A DNA stretch of 64,000 nucleotides, taken from JANWHQ01 sp963775275 (lineage in GTDB: Bacteria > Pseudomonadota > Alphaproteobacteria > Caulobacterales > Caulobacteraceae). Shown here one piece after another: positions 18,980 through 27,895 of the stretch. Under the pieces are notes generated by a model that did not search any database, was not told the origin of the DNA, and was given only the letters and a program-made list of their open reading frames with translations. Made by a program: the position numbers and the translations under genes. The stretch's first letter is position 1. Every line of letters starts with the position of its first letter. Location of the stretch: positions 2,542,001-2,606,000 of the forward strand of contig CAVZII010000005.1 in assembly GCA_963775275.1 (NCBI GenBank), in the 5' to 3' direction.

Positions 18980-18989
18980 TCCCGGTCAA
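18976..18989. promoter_or_regulatory. FNR/FixK-like box TTGAT-CCCG-GTCAA
   Basis: A near-perfect palindrome is centred 63 bases before the PRC-barrel gene at 19046. It overlaps the stop codon of the sulfotransferase. Confidence 0.6.
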
Positions 18990-19045
18990 GGCGCGCCGGC
19001 CTCTCCGGCCTAGGCTCCGGCGCGAGCCTGACAAGGAGGAAGACC

Positions 19046-19414
19046 ATGGGCGCTCACCATCATCTGATCGCGTCCAGCCGAATCGAGGGCGCCCCGGTGT
19101 TCAACGCCGCGGGCGAGCGGCTGGGCAGCATCGACGACGTCATGCTCGACAAGGCGACCGGCAAGGCGGTCTACGCCCTGATGTCGTTCGACGGCTTCCT
19201 CGGCGTGGGCGCGCGCTTCTATCCGCTGCCGTGGACGGTCCTGACCTACGATCCGGATCGGAACGGCTACGTCGTCCCCCTCGCTCGCGCGGACATCGAG
19301 AAGGGCCACGCCGTCGAGGACAAGGAGGTCGAGGACGAGATTCAGTGGCGCGAGCAGGTGCACGCCTACTACGGCGTCTCGCCCTACTGGATCGGCTCTC
19401 CTGTCGGCTACTGA
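19046..19414 (+). CDS. PRC-barrel domain protein
   Basis: AAGGAGGAA precedes ATG 19046, an excellent ribosome-binding site. The 122-residue protein has the PRC-barrel core: LIASSRIEGAPVFNAAGERL, GSIDDVMLDKATGKAVYALM and RFYPLPWTVLTYD. PRC-barrel proteins of this small type are soluble and often stress-induced, and the function of this group is not known. The FNR-like box upstream places it in the same set as the USP and DUF2267 genes. It converges on the metallo-beta-lactamase-fold gene. Confidence 0.85.
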   Translation: MGAHHHLIASSRIEGAPVFNAAGERLGSIDDVMLDKATGKAVYALMSFDGFLGVGARFYPLPWTVLTYDPDRNGYVVPLARADIEKGHAVEDKEVEDEIQWREQVHAYYGVSPYWIGSPVGY

Positions 19415-19426
19415 GGCGCGCGCTGG

Positions 19427-20387
19427 TCAGATCGTCATCAGGTCGCGCGCGACGATCACCTTGCCCTTGAAGTGCTTGTGCGCCGCCGCCTTCCACTCGG
19501 CGTCCGATACGCCGGTGATGGGCACCAGATGCGACAGCACGAGCGTCTTCACGCCCGCCTCCTGAGCGATCCGGCCCACCTCCTCGACGGGAGAGTGCGA
19601 GCGCATCAGATGATCGTAGAGCTTCTTGGGATCGCCGGCGATGGCCGAGCCGCCCGAGGTGCGCGTGGTCACGGCCCGGGCCTCGCCCCGCATGTTCCTG
19701 AGGTACATGGCCTCATGCACGAGGACGTCCGCGCCCCTGGCCAGCCGGGCGACGGACTCCACGGGCGTGGTGTCGCCGGAGAAGACGATCGAGCGGTCGG
19801 GGAAGTCGAACCGGTAGGCCAGGGCCGGAACGACCGGCGGGTGGTTGACCAGGGCGCTGGTCACCTTGAGGTCCTTGGTCTGCATCACCGTCTCGGCCTT
19901 GCTGACCTCGGTGATGTCGATGGGCGGCATGGGCTTGTGGCCGATGTCGTCCAGCCAGATGTCCACGTCGGGCTTGATGGCGGCCAGGTAGTCGGTGGCG
20001 ATCTGCTTCAGCGGCGGCGGGCCGTAGAGGCCGAGCGGCTGGTCCATCCCCGCGTACCAGGCGAAGTAGATCAGGGTCCCCAGCTCGATGTTGTGGTCGG
20101 GGTGGTGGTGGGTGATGAAGATGTCGCGGACGGAGGCGAGCTTGACGCCGGCCCGGGCGAGCTGTTCGGTGGCCCCGTATCCGCAGTCCACCACATAGGC
20201 CGCGCCCCCATGCAGCAGCACGTGCGAGGTCTGATACCGCGCGCGCCCGACCGTCGGCCCGCCCATCGAGCCCAGGATGATCAGCTTGGTCGCGTGCGTC
20301 TCGGCGGCGTCAGCGGCGGCGATGAAGGCCGGCAGCAACGGCAAGGCCGCCGCGGACAGCAGGGTCCGGCGAGTTCGGAGCGGTCAT
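19427..20387 (-). CDS. Metallo-beta-lactamase-fold hydrolase with broken Tat-like signal
   Basis: The mature domain has the metal-binding THHHPDHN motif, a GDTTP segment with its Asp, and a late SHL histidine. These are features of RNase Z/arylsulfatase-like MBL hydrolases. An ATG at 20385-20387 begins MTAPN. One base later the other frame reads RRTLLSAAALPLLPAFIAAA, a twin-arginine-like export signal running into the domain. The 961-base span has one base too many, so a single-base insertion near 20370 separates start and domain. Without repair, translation would have to start at the TTG at 20344 and the signal would be lost. The enzyme is probably periplasmic; its substrate is unknown. Confidence 0.78.
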
Positions 20388-20432
20388 TCGGTGTTTCCCC
20401 AAGGCGAATGCTTGCGTCATCAGTCGTGAGGT

Positions 20433-20589
20433 GAATTTGGCGTTCGTCCCCCACTCGGGGCGTCCTCGGCGACGAACGTCGAATTCGTGACCCTCACTGG
20501 AATCATTGCTTTGCCAGCGTCCTTGTCGACTCCGACGTTCGTTCGAAGTCGCCCCCACGCGGTGGCGAACGTCGGAGTCCGGACACTAG
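20433..20589. repeat. Double-hairpin intergenic element, diverged copy
   Basis: Two hairpins flank a linker. Arms 20433-20448 and 20471-20486 pair with two mismatches. Arms 20528-20541 and 20566-20579 pair perfectly (GACTCCGACGTTCG with its complement). The linker CACTGGAATCAT and the flanking GTCC/GGACACTAG match the copies at 36.3 and 61.5 kb. The stem sequences differ in both arms together, which suggests the structure is conserved. It fills most of the gap between the MBL gene and hypE. No gene was seen in the remainder (20590-20757). Confidence 0.65.
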
Positions 20590-20757
20590 CCGGCGCCGAC
20601 GCCGCTGTCAGCCGCTCCTCGCAATGCCTGCCGCCATGGGCGGTCCTCACAAGGGTCGACAAAGGCCGCGCCCCGCCGAAGGTGAAGCGGCAGAGGCCGC
20701 CTCCAGCGCCAGGTCCATGATGCCGCAGGCGATGGCGAACGCGTGCGGCGGCCGCCC

Positions 20758-21837
20758 TCAGCAGATCCTGGGGAGTTGCTCGCCCACCAGCATGTCGACG
20801 ATGCGTCGGCCGCCGAAGACGGTCGCCATGGTCACCCGCCCGGCCTCGCCGTCCGCCACTTGGCCGATGATGCGCGCCTCACCGCCCAGCGGATGGGCCC
20901 GCAGAGCCTGCAGCGCCGCCTCGGCCTGGTCCGCCGGGACAATCATCACCGCCTTTCCCTCATTGGCCAGATAGAGCGGGTCGAGCCCGAGGATCTCGCA
21001 GAACCCCTTGACCTCCTCGCGCAGCGGCGTGGCCGCCTCGTCGATCTCGATCGAGACGCCGGAGGCCTCGGCGATCTCGTTCAGCACCGTGGCGACGCCG
21101 CCGCGGGTGGCGTCCCTCAGGCAACGGACGTCCGGCGCGGCGGTGATCAGCGCCTCGACCAGGCCATGCAGCGCCGCGCAGTCGCTTTCGATCGGGCTTT
21201 GCAGCGCCATGTCGCCGCGCGCGCCGAGGATCGCGGCGCCGTGGTCGCCGAGCACTCCGTTGACCAGCACCGCATCACCCGGTCGCGCCCGATGGACGCC
21301 GAGCTCCCGGCCCTCGGGGATCACCCCGATGCCGGTGGTGGTGATGAACAGCTTGTCCGCCGCCCCGCGCGGCACGACCTTGGTGTCGCCGGTCACGATC
21401 TGGACGCCCGCCTCGCGGGCGCAGTCGGCCATGGAGCGCGCGACCCGGCGCAGCAGCTCCAGCGGCGCGCCTTCCTCGATCACCACAGCGCAGGAGAGGT
21501 AGAGCGGACGCGCGCCGCCGACCGCCAGGTCGTTGATCGTGCCGCAGACCGCGAGCTTGCCGATGTCGCCGCCGGGGAAGATCAGCGGATCGACCACGAA
21601 GGAGTCGGTGGTGAAGGCGAGCCGGTCGCCCAGCGCCGCGAGCTCGGCGAGGCCGATCCGCGCCTGGTCCTCCAGCGGCTCGAGCCGTGCATTGTCGAAG
21701 GCGGCGACGAACACGTCGTCGATCAGGTCCTTCATCGCCTTGCCCCCGCCGCCGTGGGCGAGGGTCACGGCCGCGACGCGCACCTTGCCCAACGTCCGCG
21801 CGCGCGGCGCGAGGCGCCCAGGAGGCTCGGCGATCAT
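20758..21837 (-). CDS. hypE: Hydrogenase maturation protein HypE
   Basis: The 359-residue protein starts at ATG 21837, overlapping the hypD stop in an ATGA. HypE dehydrates the thiocarbamoyl group on its C-terminal cysteine to make the cyanide ligand of the [NiFe] site. The protein ends in the required PRIC tail. The PurM-like ATP-binding fold is seen in LAHGGGGKAMKDLIDDVF, FTTDSFVVDPL, GDIGKLAVCGTINDLAV, VTGDTKVVPRG and LRDATRGGVATVLNE. The longer open frame upstream of 21837 overlaps hypD and is not used. Confidence 0.96.
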   Translation of the reverse strand: MIAEPPGRLAPRARTLGKVRVAAVTLAHGGGGKAMKDLIDDVFVAAFDNARLEPLEDQARIGLAELAALGDRLAFTTDSFVVDPLIFPGGDIGKLAVCGTINDLAVGGARPLYLSCAVVIEEGAPLELLRRVARSMADCAREAGVQIVTGDTKVVPRGAADKLFITTTGIGVIPEGRELGVHRARPGDAVLVNGVLGDHGAAILGARGDMALQSPIESDCAALHGLVEALITAAPDVRCLRDATRGGVATVLNEIAEASGVSIEIDEAATPLREEVKGFCEILGLDPLYLANEGKAVMIVPADQAEAALQALRAHPLGGEARIIGQVADGEAGRVTMATVFGGRRIVDMLVGEQLPRIC

Positions 21838-22976
21838 GCCGCCGCCTCGGAGGCCCTCGGCCGGGCGCGGCCGCCGCCATACCGGTGATAGGCGGCGCAG
21901 GCGCCTTCGGACGAAACCATCAGGGCGCCTAGCGGCGTCTCGGGCGTGCAGGCGGTTCCGAACACCTTGCACTGCCAGGGCTTGATCACGCCCTTCAGCA
22001 CCTCGCCGCACTGGCAGGCCTTGGGATCGGCGATCCGAGCGCCGGGCACGGCGAACCTACGTTCCGCGTCGAAGCGGGCGTAGCCGTCGCGGATCCTGAC
22101 GCCGGAATGGTCGATCGACCCGAGGCCCCGCCACTCGAAGAAGTCGCGCAGCTCATAGACCCTGGAGACCGCCTTCAGCGCCGGGCTGTTGCCCGCCTCG
22201 GGCACGACGCGGGCGTACTGGTTCTCGATCTCGCAGCGCCCCTCGTCGAGCTGCTTCAGCACCATCCAGATCGACTGCAGCACGTCCAGCGGCTCGAAGC
22301 CGGAAACCACCATGGGCTTGCGGTAGGCCCTGGCGACGAAGGCGAAGGGCTCGCAGCCCACGACCATGGAGACGTGGCCCGGGCCCAGGAAGCCGTCCAG
22401 GTGCATGTCCGGGCTGTCCAGCACCGCCTTGATCGTCGGTACGATGGTGATGTGGTTGCAGAAGACCGAGAAGTTCGCCACGCCCTCGGCCTCGGCCTTC
22501 AGGATGGTCAGGGCGGTCGAAGGCATGGTGGTCTCGAAGCCGATGCCGAAGAACACCACCTCGCGATCCGGGTTGCGGCGCGCCAGCTCCAGCGCGTCGG
22601 CGGGCGAATAGACCATCCTCACGTCGCAGCCGTCGGCCCTGGCCTGCAGCAGGCTCCGCGCCGAGCCCGGCACGCGCATGGCGTCGCCGAAGGTCGTGAA
22701 GATCACCTCGCGCCGCTCGGCGATGGCCAGGCCGTCGTCGACCCGGCCCATGGGCAGGACGCAGACCGGGCAGCCGGGCCCGTGGATCAGCTCGATCTCG
22801 TCCGGCAGCATCCCTTCCAGGCCGTAGCGGAAGATCGAGTGGGTGTGGCCGCCACACACCTCCATGATGTTCACCGGCCAGCGCCGGCGCCCGTCCATCG
22901 CGCCGACCAGCCGCCGGATCTCGCCGGCCAGGGCCTGCGCCTTGGAGCGGTCGCGGAACTCGTCGGCGTACTTCAT
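21834..22976 (-). CDS. hypD: Hydrogenase maturation protein HypD
   Basis: HypD (380 residues) is the iron-sulfur scaffold on which Fe(CN)2CO is assembled with HypC. Family motifs are MEVCGGHTHSIFRYGLEGML, HGPGCPVCVLP, FFGIGFETTMPSTA, and C-terminal cysteine motifs in CQCGEVLKG and CKVFGTACTPETPLGALMVS (4Fe-4S ligands). The start is ATG 22976, overlapping the upstream SIS gene by ATGA. The Ala/Arg-rich tail after YHRYGGG is normal for the family. Confidence 0.96.
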   Translation of the reverse strand: MKYADEFRDRSKAQALAGEIRRLVGAMDGRRRWPVNIMEVCGGHTHSIFRYGLEGMLPDEIELIHGPGCPVCVLPMGRVDDGLAIAERREVIFTTFGDAMRVPGSARSLLQARADGCDVRMVYSPADALELARRNPDREVVFFGIGFETTMPSTALTILKAEAEGVANFSVFCNHITIVPTIKAVLDSPDMHLDGFLGPGHVSMVVGCEPFAFVARAYRKPMVVSGFEPLDVLQSIWMVLKQLDEGRCEIENQYARVVPEAGNSPALKAVSRVYELRDFFEWRGLGSIDHSGVRIRDGYARFDAERRFAVPGARIADPKACQCGEVLKGVIKPWQCKVFGTACTPETPLGALMVSSEGACAAYHRYGGGRARPRASEAAA

Positions 22977-23665
22977 GGGGCGTCTGCCTGCGCGGGGGAA
23001 GGGCCGCGGTCGTCGGCCAGGAGGGTGTGAACCAGGTCCCACAGGATGTGGTAGGCGGCGACGTGGCACTCCTGGACCCGGTGGATCGAGCTCGTCGGGA
23101 CCACCAGGCAGTGGTCCACCAAGCCACAGCTCGCCATGCGGCCGCCGTCGCCGCCGGCGAACCCCAGGGTCGTGAGGCCCATCTGCCGGGCCTTGGCGAA
23201 GGCGCCGATCAGGTTCGCCGAGTCGCCGCTGGTGGAAAATCCCATCAGGGCGTCGCCCGCGCGGGCGTGGGCGATCAGCGAGCGCACGAAGATGTGCTCG
23301 AAGCCCACGTCGTTGCCCACGGCGGTCATCATGGCCGGATCGGTCGCCAGGTTCATCGCCGCCAGGGCCGGCCGGCCCGCCGTCACCGGATGGGTGAACT
23401 CCACCGCCACATGGGCCGCGTCGCAGCTGGAGCCGCCGTTGCCCATGGAGAACAGCCGCCCGCCGGTCCGATACACCTCCGCCAGGGCCTTGGCGGCGGA
23501 CACCAGCACCGGGCCCTGCTCGTCGAACAGCCGCGCATTGGTCTCGCGCGACTGGCGCGCCTTGTCCCTGACCGAGTCCAGCAGGGCCTCGTCCAGCCGC
23601 TCGGACCGGGCGGGGCGGTCCCGCAGCATGGGATAGAGGGCCTGCAGATCGTCCCGGTTGGTCAC
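22973..23665 (-). CDS. SIS-domain (GmhA-like) isomerase inside the hyp operon
   Basis: The 230-residue protein uses a GTG start at 23665, two bases after the hypC stop. It resembles phosphoheptose isomerase GmhA: FSMGNGGSSCDAAHVAVEFT (sugar-phosphate loop), AVGNDVGFEHIFVRSL, FSTSGDSANLIGAFAKA, and a C-terminal HRVQECHVAAYHILWDLVH with metal-binding His positions. GmhA-like genes sit between hypC and hypD in several proteobacterial hydrogenase clusters, but their role there is unknown. A link to lipopolysaccharide heptose synthesis is not supported by any neighbour. Confidence 0.85.
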   Translation of the reverse strand: MTNRDDLQALYPMLRDRPARSERLDEALLDSVRDKARQSRETNARLFDEQGPVLVSAAKALAEVYRTGGRLFSMGNGGSSCDAAHVAVEFTHPVTAGRPALAAMNLATDPAMMTAVGNDVGFEHIFVRSLIAHARAGDALMGFSTSGDSANLIGAFAKARQMGLTTLGFAGGDGGRMASCGLVDHCLVVPTSSIHRVQECHVAAYHILWDLVHTLLADDRGPSPAQADAP

Positions 23666-23667
23666 GG

Positions 23668-23961
23668 CTAGTCTGCTTCCAGCTGCGTCTGGCCCGAGCG
23701 CATGGCGGCAAGCTCGGCCTCGTCCTCACCGAGCTCGGCCAGGATGGCGAGGGTCCGCTCCGCCTCCGCCGCATCGATCCGGCTCATGGCGAACCCCACA
23801 TGGACCAGGACCCAGTCGCCGAGGCAGGCCTCGGCCGGGTGGTCGTCGTCGATGATGCAGCAGATGTTCACCTGCCGGCGCACGCCGCAGACGTCGATCG
23901 TCGCCAGGGTGTCCGCGGCATTGTCGATGCTCACGATCTGGCCGGGGATTCCCAGGCACAT
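23668..23961 (-). CDS. hypC: Hydrogenase maturation chaperone HypC
   Basis: The protein starts MCLGIPGQIV with the essential Cys2 that carries iron and docks on HypD and the hydrogenase large subunit. The small beta-barrel core ends in LGDWVLVHVGFAMSRID. The 97-residue length is slightly longer than usual because of an acidic tail. Its start lies inside the 3' end of hypF (a 31-base overlap), so translation is coupled. Confidence 0.93.
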   Translation of the reverse strand: MCLGIPGQIVSIDNAADTLATIDVCGVRRQVNICCIIDDDHPAEACLGDWVLVHVGFAMSRIDAAEAERTLAILAELGEDEAELAAMRSGQTQLEAD

Positions 23962-26279
23962 GGCCGAGCTCCTTCGATGAGGCGGGCGGCGGCGATTGCG
24001 GCCTGGCCGAGGGCGAGGCCGCCGTCATTGGCGGGGACCTCGGCGTGGGCGCGCACCTCGAAGCCCGCGGCCAGAAGCTGATCGGAAACGTCCTCGAACA
24101 GCAAGCGGTTCTGGAAGCAGCCGCCTGAAAGCACGACGGTGGTGAACCGCGGCCGGTTCGCATCCGACGGCCGCGCCAGCGTTCGCGCCGCCTTGGCCAG
24201 TGCCCGGGCGAGGCCGCGATGGAAGCGGGCGGCGATCAGGGGCGCCGGCGTTCCGCACGCCAGCTCCTCCAGGAGCGCGGACCACATCGGAGCGGGATCG
24301 AGGCTTGCGGGGTCGCCGTCCGCGCCCGCCTTGAACGCGAAGGGGTAGCCCGGATCGTCGCCCTTGGCATGGGCGCGCTCGGCCAGGGACTCCAGCCGCA
24401 TGGCCGCCTCGCCCTCGAAGGCCTGGCGACCGGCAGCCACGCCGATCGCCGCGGCGACGGCGTCGAACAGCCGTCCGCACGAGGACGCGAGCGGCGCATT
24501 CAATCCGCGCGAGCGCATGGCGGCCAGGGCCTGCAGCGGCCGGCCGTCCAGGCTGGCCAGGAGCGGCGTGGCGCGCGCGCCGAAGGCGGCGTCCAGATGC
24601 GCCCAGAGGTTCCGCCAGGGCTCGCGCACGGCCTGGGCGCCGCCCGGCATCGCCACCGGCTTCAGCCGCGCCAGGCGCGCGAAGCCTCGGTAGTCGGCGA
24701 GCAGGAGCTCCCCGCCCCAGATCGTCCCGTCCTCGCCCCAGCCCAGGCCGTCCAGTGTGACGCCCAGCACCGGCGCGCCGTGCAGCGGATAACCCGTCTC
24801 GGCCAGGCAGGAGGCGACGTGGGCGTGATGGTGCTGGATCTCGGCCAGCGGGAGGCCCTCGGCGTCGGCGCGGGCGCGCGCGAGCTTGGCGGAGAGGTAC
24901 TCGGGGTGGCGGTCGCAGGCGAGGGCGGCGGGGACGTGGTCGAACAGACGCGCGTAAAGCCCGAGGTTGCGGCGATAGTCGTCGTAGGCCGCCTCGTGCT
25001 CGAGGTCGCCCTGGTGCTGGGACAGCACCGCCCCGCCGTCCTTGAGCAGGCAGAAGGTCGCCTTCAGCTCCGCGCCCATGGCCAGGATCGGCGGCGCGGC
25101 CTCGAAGCCCGGCGGCAGGGCGATCGGCTCGGGCGCGTAGCCCCGCGCGCGCCGGATCACGCGGGCGCGCCCCCCCATCATCCTGGCCACGGAATCGTCC
25201 ACCCGGTTGGCGATCGGCCGGTCATGGACCAGGGCGTATCCGGCGATGGCGCCGAGGCGGCGGCGGGCGTCCTCGTCGAGGATCGCCTGCGGTTCGTCGG
25301 CAAGGTTGCCGCTGGTCATCACCAATGGGCGGTCCAGCCCGTCCAGCAGCATCAGGTGCAGGGGCGTGGTGGGCAGCATGAATCCCAGCGTCGCAAGCCC
25401 GGGCGCCACGGCCTCGGGAAGGGCCTGGGGCCCATCTGCGGGCATCAGCACGATCGGGCCCCGGACGCCGGTCAGCTCGCGTTCCTCGGCCGGACCGACC
25501 CGGCAATACCGCCGCACCACGTCGAGATCGGCGGCCATCAGGGCGAACGGCTTCGCGTCCCGTCGCTTCAGCCGGCGAAGCCGCTCCAGGGCCTTCGGAT
25601 CGGTCGCGTCGCAGGCCAGCTGGAAGCCGCCCAGCCCCTTGACCGCGAGGATCTCGCCGCGGCGGATCAGCGATTTGGCCGCGCCGATCGGGTCCTGGCC
25701 CGCCATCTCCGGCTCCAGGGGCGCGTCGTCCAGCCGGGTCAGCATCAGCGCCGGCCCGCAGACCGGGCATGCGATCGCCTCGGCGTGGAAGCGCCGGTCC
25801 GCCGGATCGGCGTGCTCCGCCGCGCAATCGGCGCACAGGGCAAAGCCCGCCATGGTGGTGCCGGCGCGCGCGTAGGGAATGGCCTGGATGATGCTCAGCC
25901 GTGGCCCGCAGTGGGTGCAGTTGGCGAAGGCGTAGCCGGCGCGCCGCCCGACCGGCGACAGGATCTCGGCGGCGCAGGCCTCGCAGATCCGGGCGTCGGG
26001 CGCGACCTGGGTGCGGGCCGGCCCATCCATCGTCTCGGCGATCCGGAACCCCGGGCCGAGCGCGCCCCCGTAGGACCTGCGCTCGATCGCCTCGATCCGC
26101 GCGAGCGGCGGCTGCTCGCGCTCGATCCGGGCGATCAGGGCCTCGAGCCTCGCCGCATCGCCGCGGACGCGGATCAGCACGCCCTCGGCGTCGTTCAGCA
26201 CCTCCCCGTCCAGCCCGAGATCGCGCGCGCAGCGCCACACGGCGGGACGCAGGCCGACGCCCTGCACGCGGCCGCGCAT
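23931..26279 (-). CDS. hypF: Carbamoyltransferase HypF
   Basis: The 782-residue protein transfers carbamoyl from carbamoyl phosphate to HypE. In order it shows an acylphosphatase domain (MRGRVQGVGLRPAVWRCARD), two zinc-finger pairs (CEACAAEILSP...CTHCGPR and CADCAAEH...CPVCGP), a YrdC-like domain (IRRGEILAVKGLGGFQLACD), and a C-terminal Kae1-like domain with HHHAHVASCLAE and GLGWGEDGTIWGGE. Relative to most HypF proteins about five N-terminal residues are missing. The frame stays open upstream (ALEIR before the Met) but offers no standard start codon. It leads the operon hypF-hypC-SIS-hypD-hypE. hypA and hypB are not in the window. Confidence 0.96.
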   Translation of the reverse strand: MRGRVQGVGLRPAVWRCARDLGLDGEVLNDAEGVLIRVRGDAARLEALIARIEREQPPLARIEAIERRSYGGALGPGFRIAETMDGPARTQVAPDARICEACAAEILSPVGRRAGYAFANCTHCGPRLSIIQAIPYARAGTTMAGFALCADCAAEHADPADRRFHAEAIACPVCGPALMLTRLDDAPLEPEMAGQDPIGAAKSLIRRGEILAVKGLGGFQLACDATDPKALERLRRLKRRDAKPFALMAADLDVVRRYCRVGPAEERELTGVRGPIVLMPADGPQALPEAVAPGLATLGFMLPTTPLHLMLLDGLDRPLVMTSGNLADEPQAILDEDARRRLGAIAGYALVHDRPIANRVDDSVARMMGGRARVIRRARGYAPEPIALPPGFEAAPPILAMGAELKATFCLLKDGGAVLSQHQGDLEHEAAYDDYRRNLGLYARLFDHVPAALACDRHPEYLSAKLARARADAEGLPLAEIQHHHAHVASCLAETGYPLHGAPVLGVTLDGLGWGEDGTIWGGELLLADYRGFARLARLKPVAMPGGAQAVREPWRNLWAHLDAAFGARATPLLASLDGRPLQALAAMRSRGLNAPLASSCGRLFDAVAAAIGVAAGRQAFEGEAAMRLESLAERAHAKGDDPGYPFAFKAGADGDPASLDPAPMWSALLEELACGTPAPLIAARFHRGLARALAKAARTLARPSDANRPRFTTVVLSGGCFQNRLLFEDVSDQLLAAGFEVRAHAEVPANDGGLALGQAAIAAARLIEGARPCAWESPARS

Positions 26280-26385
26280 GCGGATCTCGAGGGCGGAGTC
26301 GGACGTCCGCGGGGCCCTAGTCTTTGATTTGGTGCATCGAGACGTCGATCAGTTCCCTCAGTGTGCTGTCTGTCCCGGGCCTGCC

Positions 26386-27810
26386 TCAGGCCGAAGCCGG
26401 GCGGCTCGCCGCCGCATGGACGCCGGCGATGCGGCCGAAGGCGGCCGCGCGCAACACCGACGTCCCTGCCGGATAGGAGCGGTAGTACAGTCCCGTGACC
26501 TCGCCCGCCGCATAGAGCCCCGGGATCGGGACGCCCATCGCGGTCACGACCCGCGCCTGGTTGTCCGTGCGCACCCCGCCGAAGGTGAAGGTGATCGCGC
26601 AGGTCAGGGGATAGCCGATGTAGGGCGGCTTCTGGATCGGGAAGGCCCAGTTGGACTTGGGGACCTTCAGGCCCACCGCCGCGCGCCCGTCTCGGACGAG
26701 GGGGTCGAAGGCGCCCGGCCCCATCGCGGCGTTGTACTCCGCCACGGTCCGTTCGAGCGCGGCGGGGTCGAGCCCGAGCTTGCCGGCGAGCCCCGCCAGC
26801 GTGCCCGCCTCCACCGGAGGCTGGTCGGTCAGCGTGATCACGTCGATGTTCGGCACGCCCAGGGTCGTCTGGTCGCCGATGAAGAAGGCGGTCTGGTCCT
26901 GGTTCTTCCAGATCTCGAAGGCCAGGGCCTCGAAGGTGGAGTCGAAGCTGTCCTGGCCCTCGTCAAAGAAACGCTCGGCCTTGCCGTTGACCACGATGCC
27001 GTAGGGGAAGCCATAGACCACCGCGTCCGGCTTGCTCGAGCGCGCGTCCGCCGGCTCGCCGTGGAACATGTCGAACTGGCCGGCGGTGTCGGCGCCGGCC
27101 TCCAGCGCCATGCGCAGGCCGTCGCCGCGGTTGTTCCTGAGGGTCGGCGCGATCAGCGGCATGTCCCAGGCGCGCGCGCCGAGATAGCGTGTCAGCATCT
27201 CCGGGTTGCCCTCGAAGCCCCCGCAGGCGATCACCACCGCCGGCGCCAGCAGGCGGCGGAGCAGGCCGTCGCGGCCGCGGGCCACGACCCCTTCGATGCG
27301 ACCCTCCTCGGACTGGATCAGCCGCACCGCCTCGGTCTCGTAGAGGATCTCCGATCCCTCGGTCCGGTCGACCACGCCGGCCAGGCCGTCGACGATGCCG
27401 ACCCCGCCGCGCGCCGGCATGCCCAGTCCCCCGCCGGTGTTGCGGTTGGGGAAGGGCTGCTTGAAGTAGACCAGCTCCACGTCGTTGGCTTCCAGGAAGC
27501 CCAGCGCCGCCGCCGCCTCGCGCTCGAGCGTGCGGCAGTAGTCGAGGTCGGCAAGGCCGTTCGAGAGCGTCTCCATCTGCCCGACGAAGGCGGGGTCCAG
27601 GCCCCGGTCCTCGGTGATGCGGAACCACGAGCTCGTCCAGCGCGTCGCCCCGCCCCGGCCTTCGCGCGTGGCGCGCTCCAGCACCGCCACGCGCGGGGCG
27701 CGGCCCCGGGCCCTGGCCTCGGCGGCGTAGCTGACCGCAGCGGAGAGCCCGGCCGCGCCGCAGCCCAGCACGATCAGGTCGTAGCGGTTCTCCTGCGGCG
27801 GCTCGGCCAT
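26386..27810 (-). CDS. FAD-dependent dehydrogenase/reductase of the fumarate reductase (TcuA-like) family
   Basis: ATG 27810 follows a GGAGACGCC site, giving 474 residues. The N-terminal dinucleotide-binding motif is YDLIVLGCGAAGLSAAVSYA. The C-terminal FAD motif is GLYAAGEVTGLYYRSYPAGT. Between them lie GGFEGNPEMLTRYLG and the flavin region NNRGDGLRMALEAGA typical of flavocytochrome c/TcuA enzymes. No heme or Fe-S motif and no signal peptide is seen, so it is a soluble flavoprotein that oxidises or reduces an organic acid or enone. The substrate cannot be deduced. It may be transcribed with the permease gene upstream on the same strand. Confidence 0.82.
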   Translation of the reverse strand: MAEPPQENRYDLIVLGCGAAGLSAAVSYAAEARARGRAPRVAVLERATREGRGGATRWTSSWFRITEDRGLDPAFVGQMETLSNGLADLDYCRTLEREAAAALGFLEANDVELVYFKQPFPNRNTGGGLGMPARGGVGIVDGLAGVVDRTEGSEILYETEAVRLIQSEEGRIEGVVARGRDGLLRRLLAPAVVIACGGFEGNPEMLTRYLGARAWDMPLIAPTLRNNRGDGLRMALEAGADTAGQFDMFHGEPADARSSKPDAVVYGFPYGIVVNGKAERFFDEGQDSFDSTFEALAFEIWKNQDQTAFFIGDQTTLGVPNIDVITLTDQPPVEAGTLAGLAGKLGLDPAALERTVAEYNAAMGPGAFDPLVRDGRAAVGLKVPKSNWAFPIQKPPYIGYPLTCAITFTFGGVRTDNQARVVTAMGVPIPGLYAAGEVTGLYYRSYPAGTSVLRAAAFGRIAGVHAAASRPASA

Positions 27811-27895
27811 GGCGTCTCCCCGTATCCTTTGTCGGTCCTTGGCCGCCAGCAAAGCCGACCTCGCGCCCGGAGTTCGATCACCCGGCGCGAGGGCG

